From: Microcaldota archaeon
GTDB lineage: Archaea; Micrarchaeota; Micrarchaeia; Burarchaeales; JAKAKT01
NCBI GenBank assembly: GCA_021813385.1
Contig: JAKAKT010000100.1
Span: forward strand, 1 to 59,636
Length of the DNA stretch: 59,636 nt
Direction of reading: 5' to 3'
The notes beneath the pieces are model-generated. The model was not told the origin of the DNA. It was given only the letters and a program-made list of their open reading frames with translations, and did not search any database. Position numbers and translations under genes: made by a program. Shown here in pieces: positions 27,493-35,131 of the stretch (position 1 is the first letter of the stretch; each line of letters starts with the position of its first letter).

Positions 27493-27933
27493 GATGACAC
27501 CGACAGGCGAATCATTTCCGAAGTCAAGCGCTCCTCAGCAGGCTCGTACAGGAAAATTGCGAAGAGGGTCGGAATCCATCCTGCGACATTGATTGAGCGG
27601 ATGAGGCGGCTCGAGAAGGACGGGGTGATTCTAGGCTACACTGCATTCCTCGACTACTCGAAAATCGGCTATGACTTCATGGCGTTCATCCAGGTCCGAA
27701 TCTCGAAGGGCAAGATGCTCGAGGTCCAGCAGAGCATAAGCAAATTGAAGGGAGTCGTCTCAGTCTATGACATCACCGGGGAATACGACTCGATAATCCG
27801 GGTCGCCTGCAAGAGCAGGAATGAGCTTTCGAGCCTTGTGAAAAAAATCCACTCGATGCAAGGAGTCGAGCACACGAACACGCAGATGATACTGAACGTG
27901 GTGAAGGACGGGCACGATTTCGTTCCGGAGTAA
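27487..27933 (+). CDS. Lrp/AsnC family regulator
   Basis: LDDTDRRIISEVKRSSAGSYRKIAKRVGIHPATLIERMRRLEKDGVI plus RAM-like C-terminal domain. Confidence 0.9.
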   Translation: MLDDTDRRIISEVKRSSAGSYRKIAKRVGIHPATLIERMRRLEKDGVILGYTAFLDYSKIGYDFMAFIQVRISKGKMLEVQQSISKLKGVVSVYDITGEYDSIIRVACKSRNELSSLVKKIHSMQGVEHTNTQMILNVVKDGHDFVPE

Positions 27934-27962
27934 TTTTATTCTTTAGACGCGAAGGGATAATC

Positions 27963-28847
27963 GTGAGAGAGCACACAATCCGGCTCCTCGGGGAGGAGCT
28001 CGCAAAGGAGGGCTTCACGGCCTTCATCTGCCCGACTTCGGGCGGGTGCTTCGACATAGTGGCGAGAAGGGAAGGCCTCCTCCTCATCAAGGTGCTCCAG
28101 AACATCGACGGCTACACGCGGGAGCAGGCGGAGGACCTCAAGAACATCGCGAGCATGGCTTCAGCAAAGCCATATCTCGTGGGCGAGCAAACTAAGGAAT
28201 TCCTGCTCGAGGAAAACACGCTTTACGAGAGGCACGGGATTCCGGCTGTGAGTATTTCAACTTTCAGGCAGATGGTTTTCGAGAAGTCGCTCCCCGAGAA
28301 GAGGAAGTTCAGGAAATTAGGGGTGAGCATAGACCCGGAGAAATTCGCTTCAAGAAGGAGGGAGCTCGAACTCTCGCTCGAGGAGCTTTCGGACAAGGCG
28401 GGAATAGGGAAGAAGACGCTTTACCGCTACGAGCATGGAATAACCCTGGTGGACGAGCAGAAGCTCAAGAAGCTCGAGGAGATTCTCGGGACAGGTCTGA
28501 GGAAGGGCATAAACCCATTTGACGGGCTTGCGCCGGGAAAGACATTCGAGTTCCATGGCTTTTCCGCAATAGAAGCAAGAGCAGCCCCGTTCCAGGTTCT
28601 CGGGAAGGAGGAGGAGAGGAAGCACGACAAGGTGATGATGGGCAAGGAGGCCGATAGGAGGACGATGCTCAAGAGGGCGGAAACATACAGCAGGATTTCG
28701 GGAATTTTCGAATCGTATTCGTGTTTCCTAGTCAAGAACTCAAATGCCAATTCCCTCGGTGGAATCCCGCTCATCCGGGAAGAGGAGCTTTCGGGCCTGA
28801 AGAAGGCAAAGGAGCTGTTGAAGCTTATTGAGGAAAGGGGAGAATAG
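27963..28847 (+). CDS. HTH regulator with N-terminal endonuclease-like domain (COG1395-like), GTG start
   Basis: N-terminal FTAFICPTSGGCFDIVARREGLLLIKVLQNI; HTH LEELSDKAGIGKKTLYRYEHGI. Confidence 0.8.
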   Translation: MREHTIRLLGEELAKEGFTAFICPTSGGCFDIVARREGLLLIKVLQNIDGYTREQAEDLKNIASMASAKPYLVGEQTKEFLLEENTLYERHGIPAVSISTFRQMVFEKSLPEKRKFRKLGVSIDPEKFASRRRELELSLEELSDKAGIGKKTLYRYEHGITLVDEQKLKKLEEILGTGLRKGINPFDGLAPGKTFEFHGFSAIEARAAPFQVLGKEEERKHDKVMMGKEADRRTMLKRAETYSRISGIFESYSCFLVKNSNANSLGGIPLIREEELSGLKKAKELLKLIEERGE

Positions 28848-28861
28848 CCGGACCAATCCAC

Positions 28862-30472
28862 TTGCGTGACTCCATGGAAAATTCAGATGTTTACGAAGAG
28901 CTGAACAAAAAATGGAAATCCACCTGCCACGTCCTCCTCGGGGGCGGGGTAGGCGAGCTCTCGTCATTCGCCGAATGGCTCAAGTCGGACCGCCCGCACG
29001 CCAGAACCGCGAAGTCATCGCTCAGCGGGAATAACGTGTCCTTCTTCGACTCGAGCTATCCGAAAAATGCGAGATGGATAGGCTTTGAGGAGATTGACTA
29101 TTCCGCCGCGGAGCAGCCGATAGACATCAACAGGATAAAGGACATCGACTCCATCCTCGAGGCCGTTTCCGAGAGGATCAGGTATTGCGGCAACATACTG
29201 CTAGGCGAATTCAGCGGCATCGAAAAGAGCACCACCATTCTGGATTCCCATTACGTGTATGCATCGCAATGGGTCTCGAAGTCAAAGTACATAGCCTACA
29301 CGACCAGCTGCGTATTGGGGGAGTGTCTTTTTGGCGGGCATTGGGTGAGCGGGAGCTACCAGATACGCTCGAACACTTTTATGAGCCACAGGTGCTTCGA
29401 AGTCGTTAAGGTTGACTACTCCTCCGACTGCTACTACTCCCACGGGCTTTCGGCCTGCCACGACTGCCTCTTCTGCTTCAACCTCAAGTCGAAAAGGAAC
29501 GCAATCGGGAACAACCCGCTTCCGAAGGACAAGTACCTGGCGCTCAAGGGCAAGCTTCTTTCCGAAATCAGGGAGGAACTCGAGAAGAACAAGCGGGTGC
29601 CCCACGTCTACGGGTTCGTGGCCGATGCGAAGCTGGACTATTCCAGAATGAAGGAGGCATTTTCCGGGATGCCCGGCCAACCCGAAACAAAGGCAGACCT
29701 CGCGCCTGTTGAGAAGGCGTTCACGAGCGCGGCGCGAGTGATATTCGAGACCGAGCTCAAGGGAATAATGAAATATTCGGAGTGGCTTTCTAGGAACATC
29801 CCGACGTTTGAGAACGGGGCTTCCTGCGCCTCCGGGAAGGGCCTGCTGGTTTCCGATTACGGGGATTTCCTGCAATTCCCGAGAAACCGTCTCATAAACG
29901 ACGCGGAGGCCGACTGGATTGGTCAGCGACTGACGCTTTCGGACGATGAGTGCGGATGCCTGTCGTTCTCAAGCGCCCCGGAATCGCTCTCGCCTATCGC
30001 CTACTACGACCCCGAATGGCAGGTGGGGAAACTCAACAACAACTTCGAATGTCCCGTCTCGGTGGACGTCTCCAACTCATACAGGACAATCATCGGAGTC
30101 TCGTCAAAGAAGTGCGCCATAGGGAGGTGGCCCAGGGAATCCGACAACATTTTCGGCCTGCACCGCGTCCGCCTTTCCTCCTTCTGCATCAGGTGCTTCC
30201 ATTCGGAGAAGCTGCAGAGGTGCTTCGAAGTCCTCGAGGGCAGGAACTGCAGCGACTGCCTCTATTGCCACAATATCGAGAATGTCCACGACTCGATGTT
30301 CTGCTTCAACACCAAGAACAAGAGGTATGCGATTGGGAACGTCGAGTTGCCCAAGGAAAAATACCTGGAGATAAAGAAGAGGGTTCTCGAACAACTCAAC
30401 GACGAGCTCACGAGGACCAACGCGATTTCGCTTTCAATCTTCAACCTCCTGGACAGGCCAAAAAAACAATAA
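28862..30472 (+). CDS. Duplicated Cys-rich protein of unknown function; paralogue of 49221-50846
   Basis: Two repeats ending DCxFCFNxKxKRxAIGNxxLPKxKYLxxKxxxL. Confidence 0.75.
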   Translation: MRDSMENSDVYEELNKKWKSTCHVLLGGGVGELSSFAEWLKSDRPHARTAKSSLSGNNVSFFDSSYPKNARWIGFEEIDYSAAEQPIDINRIKDIDSILEAVSERIRYCGNILLGEFSGIEKSTTILDSHYVYASQWVSKSKYIAYTTSCVLGECLFGGHWVSGSYQIRSNTFMSHRCFEVVKVDYSSDCYYSHGLSACHDCLFCFNLKSKRNAIGNNPLPKDKYLALKGKLLSEIREELEKNKRVPHVYGFVADAKLDYSRMKEAFSGMPGQPETKADLAPVEKAFTSAARVIFETELKGIMKYSEWLSRNIPTFENGASCASGKGLLVSDYGDFLQFPRNRLINDAEADWIGQRLTLSDDECGCLSFSSAPESLSPIAYYDPEWQVGKLNNNFECPVSVDVSNSYRTIIGVSSKKCAIGRWPRESDNIFGLHRVRLSSFCIRCFHSEKLQRCFEVLEGRNCSDCLYCHNIENVHDSMFCFNTKNKRYAIGNVELPKEKYLEIKKRVLEQLNDELTRTNAISLSIFNLLDRPKKQ

Positions 30473-30473
30473 C

Positions 30474-30579
30474 AAAAAAAGCGGGCCCGATCCCTAAACC
30501 GCAGGGGGAGCGCCCCCTTCAGTTTTAGGGCTAATCCTGATTCCCCCCTCGAACTCAACAACATATAATAAAAAAAAGC
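30474..30579 (-). repeat. Repeat of tRNA 3' acceptor plus terminator (CGGGCCCGCTTTTTTT) with an intervening strong hairpin
   Basis: aaaaaaagcgggcccga at 30475-30491 and again at 30571-30587; hairpin ccctaaa...ttttaggg with inner agggggagcgccccct-type stem. Confidence 0.5.
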
Positions 30580-30696
30580 GGGCCCGAAGGGATGTGCACC
30601 GCAGGTGCACAGACGATTGCGCTGTGCGCAAGCGGATTCGAACCCTTATCCCGAGGTCCGAAGCCTCGTCGGCTATCCGGATTACCACACGGGCCC
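30580..30696 (-). tRNA. tRNA-Arg(TCG) with a 44-nt T-loop insertion (about 30592-30635)
   Basis: GGGCCCG/CGGGCCC acceptor, CGAGG-CTTCGGA-CCTCG anticodon arm, AAGGG-TTCGAAT-[44 nt]-CCCTT T-arm; T-run downstream. Confidence 0.85.
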
Positions 30697-30699
30697 AGG

Positions 30700-30915
30700 T
30701 TATATACTCCATCTGTAAATTTTCAGTCTTTTATTGTCTTTCATCAATCTTACAACGCCCCAACGCCTCAACCGTCCAATAATCTCATTTGTTGTTCTCC
30801 AATTGGTTCTTGCTTCTATGGAGATTTGGCTGACTGAAGTGCCCTCTTTTCTGTATTTTTTAAGTGCGTTTACGACTGAAGATTCTATTTCATCATAAAT
30901 CCTTCTTTTTGGCAT
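30700..30915 (-). CDS. Small winged-HTH DNA-binding protein
   Basis: MPKRRIYDEIESSVVNALKKYRKEGTSVSQISIEARTNWRTTNEIIGRLRRWGVVRL; divergent from the HEG gene. Confidence 0.65.
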   Translation of the reverse strand: MPKRRIYDEIESSVVNALKKYRKEGTSVSQISIEARTNWRTTNEIIGRLRRWGVVRLMKDNKRLKIYRWSI

Positions 30916-30958
30916 ATCTATATTATCTATACGTAGATTTTTAAACATATCCTACTAA

Positions 30959-30972
30959 ATAGTTATAACTAT
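30959..30972. promoter_or_regulatory. 14-nt perfect palindrome ATAGTTATAACTAT between wHTH and HEG genes
   Basis: Direct reading; also ATCTA-tacg-TAGAT at 30926-30939. Confidence 0.5.
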
Positions 30973-30983
30973 ATAGTGATAAA

Positions 30984-31673
30984 ATGAAAAGGGAAGACCT
31001 CGCATATTTTGTTGGAGTTTTACATAGCGACGGATGCGTCTTCACCTACAGTTTCAGAAACAAAACAAGACACAGATATATTTTGGATGTCGGAAAAAAA
31101 TCTCTGCCAATGCTAAAAAAGGTCAATCAAATCTTTCGTGAAGAATTCGGCAGAACGCTCAAAATCCGCAAAAAATTCCATAAAAATGAAAACCCGACAT
31201 TTTTGATAGAAGTCGACATCGCGAATTTAAGAGGCGCATTTGCCAGATTGAGCATTGATAAAGAGAAATTAGCGCCCTGGATTAAAACTAATCAACATTT
31301 CTTTTGTGCATATCTTGCAGGCGTTATAGACGGTGATGGTGACATCTCTATCAAAAGACCGCAATACCCTCAGTGCCGGGTCAGAATTACTGCTGGCGAA
31401 AAACTACCCAGATTGATGAAACTAATACGTCGGCACCTCAAATGCCCCGGCAATATTGAACGGGCCATTGTTTCTACATATACTTTGCCAAGGCCAAAAA
31501 TAAAATTTGGCATAGGATATCGGCACTGTTTTTACTTGTCTCCGAAGAACATGAAAATATTCAAAAAATTTGTCTTGCCGCATATCAATATAATGCACAA
31601 ACGACGGAAGTTGCTCGAGTTTTACACGTCCAGGAAAAATGCGCTATCCGTTGCGCCACGGGCCCGCGAGTAA
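30984..31673 (+). CDS. Standalone LAGLIDADG homing endonuclease
   Basis: AYFVGVLHSDGC and AYLAGVIDGDGDISI dodecapeptides. Confidence 0.88.
   Translation: MKREDLAYFVGVLHSDGCVFTYSFRNKTRHRYILDVGKKSLPMLKKVNQIFREEFGRTLKIRKKFHKNENPTFLIEVDIANLRGAFARLSIDKEKLAPWIKTNQHFFCAYLAGVIDGDGDISIKRPQYPQCRVRITAGEKLPRLMKLIRRHLKCPGNIERAIVSTYTLPRPKIKFGIGYRHCFYLSPKNMKIFKKFVLPHINIMHKRRKLLEFYTSRKNALSVAPRARE
31640..31665 (-). other. tRNA-Arg-like 5' half (positions 1-26), antisense to the HEG 3' end
   Basis: GGGCCCGTGGCGCAACGGATAGCGCA; D-stem GCGC/GCGC; TATA-like TTTATAAAT about 25-32 nt upstream; no matching anticodon/T-arm follows. Confidence 0.6.
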
Positions 31674-31710
31674 AGGTAGGGAATCTCGGATTTATAAATG
31701 TGGGACACTT

Positions 31711-32325
31711 TCAGAAGAACAGGTACAATCCGCCAGCGACAACCATGAACGCAACCCAGAGCCTCTTGTCCCAGTCCCACACCTTGCTGCCATCGAGCGG
31801 GAAAATCGGAATCATGTTGAAAAGCCCAAGGAACAGGTTAATCTTAAACCCAATGCCGAAAGCGGTCCTCGCCAGGTTTAATACCCCCCCCTCCCCAGGG
31901 ATTACGAGCATCATGAGCCAGAAAACAATCGCGAGAGCCAGGTTCGTCACCGGCCCTGCGAGCGAGATTATCCCGTTCTCTTTCCGTGTGATATAATTCG
32001 AATAGATGTATACTGCCCCAGGAGCAGCGAAAAGTATTGGCGATGGGGAAAGCGCAAGGACAATCATCAAGATGAGGCCGGGGAGCCAGGCCTTGTATAT
32101 GGCGTAAGCACCGTAACTCTTAGCCACCTGCCTGTGGGCAAGTTCGTGAAGGATGAACCCGAGCCCAACGGTAACAAAAGTTATGAAGAACATCAGCCAG
32201 AAGACAGGGTCATTTATGGCTGACAGCCCCCTTCCCCCGACCGAGAACGCAAAAGAGATGGCCAATACTGAGACCGCTATTTCTTGAATCTCCACTGAAT
32301 CCATAGACATTACCAACAGCACCAA
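31711..32325 (-). CDS. Site-2-protease-like M50 membrane metallopeptidase
   Basis: GFILHELAHRQVAKSYGAYAIY (HExxH); GIISLAGPVTNLALAIVFWL. Confidence 0.85.
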   Translation of the reverse strand: MVLLVMSMDSVEIQEIAVSVLAISFAFSVGGRGLSAINDPVFWLMFFITFVTVGLGFILHELAHRQVAKSYGAYAIYKAWLPGLILMIVLALSPSPILFAAPGAVYIYSNYITRKENGIISLAGPVTNLALAIVFWLMMLVIPGEGGVLNLARTAFGIGFKINLFLGLFNMIPIFPLDGSKVWDWDKRLWVAFMVVAGGLYLFF

Positions 32326-32335
32326 GAAGTGCAGC

Positions 32336-32731
32336 TCATATGACAGTCACGCCATCGGCAGTTTTCGGCCTGACCTCCTGCACAATCCTCACTTTCGCAG
32401 GAGTTATCAGCCCTTCATACGAAATTATTACTGCTTGGGCAAGCGTCCCGTCTGGAAGCGTTATGCCGATCGTGTCCCCCTTCTTCCCGCCCTCAAGGGC
32501 CACACAGGAAGATGCGTTGAACAGGAGAAAAGGCTCAACGTTTCCCTTTATCACAAGCAGCCCGTCGCCCTTCTTGACCTTTCTGATATAGGGGTAAGCA
32601 AGTGGGACCAGGAGGGAAACTCCCGCAGCCCCGGCCAAGAGTTTCCACAGCTCAAGTCCTGGGACCAGGGCCCAGGCTAGAAAAGCCCCAGCAATGAGCC
32701 CAAGAAATGCCTTGATGAAAAGTCCTATCAA
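32336..32731 (-). CDS. NfeD-like membrane protein
   Basis: Two N-terminal TM segments and C-terminal OB-like beta domain. Confidence 0.5.
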   Translation of the reverse strand: MIGLFIKAFLGLIAGAFLAWALVPGLELWKLLAGAAGVSLLVPLAYPYIRKVKKGDGLLVIKGNVEPFLLFNASSCVALEGGKKGDTIGITLPDGTLAQAVIISYEGLITPAKVRIVQEVRPKTADGVTVI

Positions 32732-32785
32732 CCAATCCCCCTATTCCCCCGCTCTCCTTATTGCTGACGAACGCTCCCGAACCCC

Positions 32786-33997
32786 CTAATACCTGATGAA
32801 AACCTTGTCCCCGATGTTCGAGATGTTCTCGAGGCTGATGCTAATCCTCTGCCCGAAGGCAGTCTGGACCACGAGCACCCCCCGCTTCTTGTCGACTCCG
32901 ACGATTTTTCCTATATAAGCGCCTATCTGGTTCAGCACTTCCTTGTTCTCAAGCTTCATCGAGCTCGCAATATTCGCCCTTACCTCTTTCATGACAGCTA
33001 TCGAGACCGCGCTGAGAATCACTGAACCGATTATCGCGAGCACGAAATCAGAGAAATAAGCGTCCGCGACCACCCAATCACAAGCCACCGTGAATATGAG
33101 CCAGAGCACAAGGGTGCTGACAGCATAAAGCCCATACTTCACGAGTTCATACCGTTTTTTCTCATGCAGAAGGTCGATGACTTTTCCGATGAGTGCAAGT
33201 ATAACCGCCCAGGGGAACAAGAGAAGTGCCGCCCTTATCGTGTAAGCTACTACTTTCACTGCGTCATAGGTTCCTTGGACTTCAACATATTTTTCGACAC
33301 CGAGCCAGAGCGATATGAGTATAAGCGGTATCGCAGCGAGGTATAAGATGAAACCCATCCTTTCCACGGAAACCTTGAAGCCAGAGAGCGAGCCGAGAAG
33401 CCTTTCCTCGACCCCAAACCCCTTTGCGAGCAGGTAGAGCCCTATTATTATCCCAAGAGGCCTCCAGGACCAGTCACTCGCCCACAGCACAAGTATCGCA
33501 ATGCCGGGAATCCCGAAGACGAGCCGCTGGTAATATGGCTCCTTCAATTTCTCGAGCAGCACGAAATATGTCTTCTCAAGCTCCTTGGCCTGCTTCATTA
33601 CGACAATTTTTGTTGAGTTCACCTTAAGGCGCGACTGGATTATCGGAAGCGTCTCATCGTCCGATGCCCCATCAGACACGAATATGCAATGGTCTGCAGG
33701 GAACTCCCTGAGCACCGTGTCAAGCTGCCCGCTGACTGCCTTGTCCGCTTCATAGCCGAGCCTCTTGTGGCCTGTGAGTGTAACAACCTGCCCCGTTTCC
33801 TCTGAGCCCAATTTGTCCAATATTCTAACTGCCTCGAACATCGCATTCGCGTCAGTCTCTTCTGGGTCAGCTAGGGCCAGCTTTGCAGCTGCCTCAAGGT
33901 TTGCCTCCCGGCCAACTACGGGTCCGTTTATACCGGCCTTTTCGTGGAGGTCGTCGTCCCTGTCCACGCAGATAACCAGGACTCTCTTTTTTGCCAT
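32786..33997 (-). CDS. DUF373-family membrane protein
   Basis: KRVLVICVDRDDDLHEKAGINGPVVGREANLEAAAKLALADPEETDANA; several TMs. Confidence 0.8.
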   Translation of the reverse strand: MAKKRVLVICVDRDDDLHEKAGINGPVVGREANLEAAAKLALADPEETDANAMFEAVRILDKLGSEETGQVVTLTGHKRLGYEADKAVSGQLDTVLREFPADHCIFVSDGASDDETLPIIQSRLKVNSTKIVVMKQAKELEKTYFVLLEKLKEPYYQRLVFGIPGIAILVLWASDWSWRPLGIIIGLYLLAKGFGVEERLLGSLSGFKVSVERMGFILYLAAIPLILISLWLGVEKYVEVQGTYDAVKVVAYTIRAALLLFPWAVILALIGKVIDLLHEKKRYELVKYGLYAVSTLVLWLIFTVACDWVVADAYFSDFVLAIIGSVILSAVSIAVMKEVRANIASSMKLENKEVLNQIGAYIGKIVGVDKKRGVLVVQTAFGQRISISLENISNIGDKVFIRY

Positions 33998-34112
33998 ACT
34001 ACCACAGTAAACCTAATACGCGTCCTTCGACGGATAATAAGGGCGGTATAGAATATAAGGATAACTATTTAAATATTGTCGAAGAGAACTATCTGCTCGT
34101 TCTGAGTCAGGA

Positions 34113-34670
34113 ATGATGCTTATGAAAGCCCCAGGCGAATTTCTAGGGACTGAAGAGGAATATGTCCCAGGATACGGTTCATACCAGGATGGAAGCAGCA
34201 TACATGCCTCGCTCCTAGGCGACCTTACAGTCGACAAGGAAAGGCGCATGAACATAAGCACAACCTGCAATGTGCCGATTGGCATAAAGCCAGGAATGGT
34301 CGTTTATGGCAGGGTCGAGGAGATTTTTGAGCCTGTCGCGCTAATCAGGGCCCAGCCCATAGGGACCGGGCGGGAGAGACAGGTGATAGACCAATTCTAT
34401 TGCGTGCTCCACGTCTCCAGGGTGAAGATGGGCTATGCCCGCAGCATACGGGACGAAGTGAGGATTGGGGACATAATAAAGGCAGTTGTTGACGAGATAA
34501 GCAACAATGAAATTTATCTGAGCACGAAGAGGGGCGGAATGGGGGTTATAAAAGCATTCTGCGCAAGGTGCAGGGAACCACTCACACTTGCCGAAGGGCA
34601 ACTCCTCACATGCGGCCGCTGTGAGAACCAGGAGAGGAGGAAGCTCGGGTCCCCGTACGGAAGGATTTGA
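34113..34670 (+). CDS. csl4: Exosome RNA-binding protein Csl4
   Basis: MKAPGEFLGTEEEYVPGYGSY; S1-like domain; C-terminal FCARCREPL...CGRC zinc ribbon. Confidence 0.9.
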   Translation: MMLMKAPGEFLGTEEEYVPGYGSYQDGSSIHASLLGDLTVDKERRMNISTTCNVPIGIKPGMVVYGRVEEIFEPVALIRAQPIGTGRERQVIDQFYCVLHVSRVKMGYARSIRDEVRIGDIIKAVVDEISNNEIYLSTKRGGMGVIKAFCARCREPLTLAEGQLLTCGRCENQERRKLGSPYGRI

Positions 34671-34708
34671 AATAGGGCCACGACAAGAAATGCACATGGG
34701 GTGTTCTT

Positions 34709-35041
34709 ATGAAAGTGTCTGTTGCATCAAAAAAAGATAATCACCTTGAGGTTACAATGACGGGAGAAGACCACTCATTCTCGAATCTTTTGCGGGAAAC
34801 GCTTTCCGAGAATGATGATGTCGAGTTCGTTGCCTACAACATTGACCACCCGCAGCTAGGGCACCCCAAGCTTCAGCTTGTTACGAAGGGGAAGAAACCC
34901 CAGAAAGCCCTTTCAGAGGCCATAAAGAAGATTAGGAAAGAGATTTCCGAGTTCCAGAGTGCGCTTGATAAGGTGAAGGAAACAAAGAGCGAGAAGACGC
35001 ACAGGGAACACAAGGAGCACAAGGAAAAGAAGAAGAAATAA
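34709..35041 (+). CDS. rpoL: RNA polymerase subunit L
   Basis: LEVTMTGEDHSFSNLLRETLSENDDVEFVAYNIDHPQLGHPKLQLVTKG. Confidence 0.93.
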   Translation: MKVSVASKKDNHLEVTMTGEDHSFSNLLRETLSENDDVEFVAYNIDHPQLGHPKLQLVTKGKKPQKALSEAIKKIRKEISEFQSALDKVKETKSEKTHREHKEHKEKKKK

Positions 35042-35131
35042 AGGCTTATTCTCCGGGAAGCGAAGCTGCCAGCTCTGGTGAAGTGATGGGCTCGAAGAAG
35101 TCGATGGATGATTCCCGGGCCGGGGGTTTCC

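Noticed and set aside
30580-31665. Simple att-site duplication of one tRNA-Arg by an integrated element
   Set aside because: The orphan 5' half differs from the intact tRNA in the D-arm, and no integrase gene is present
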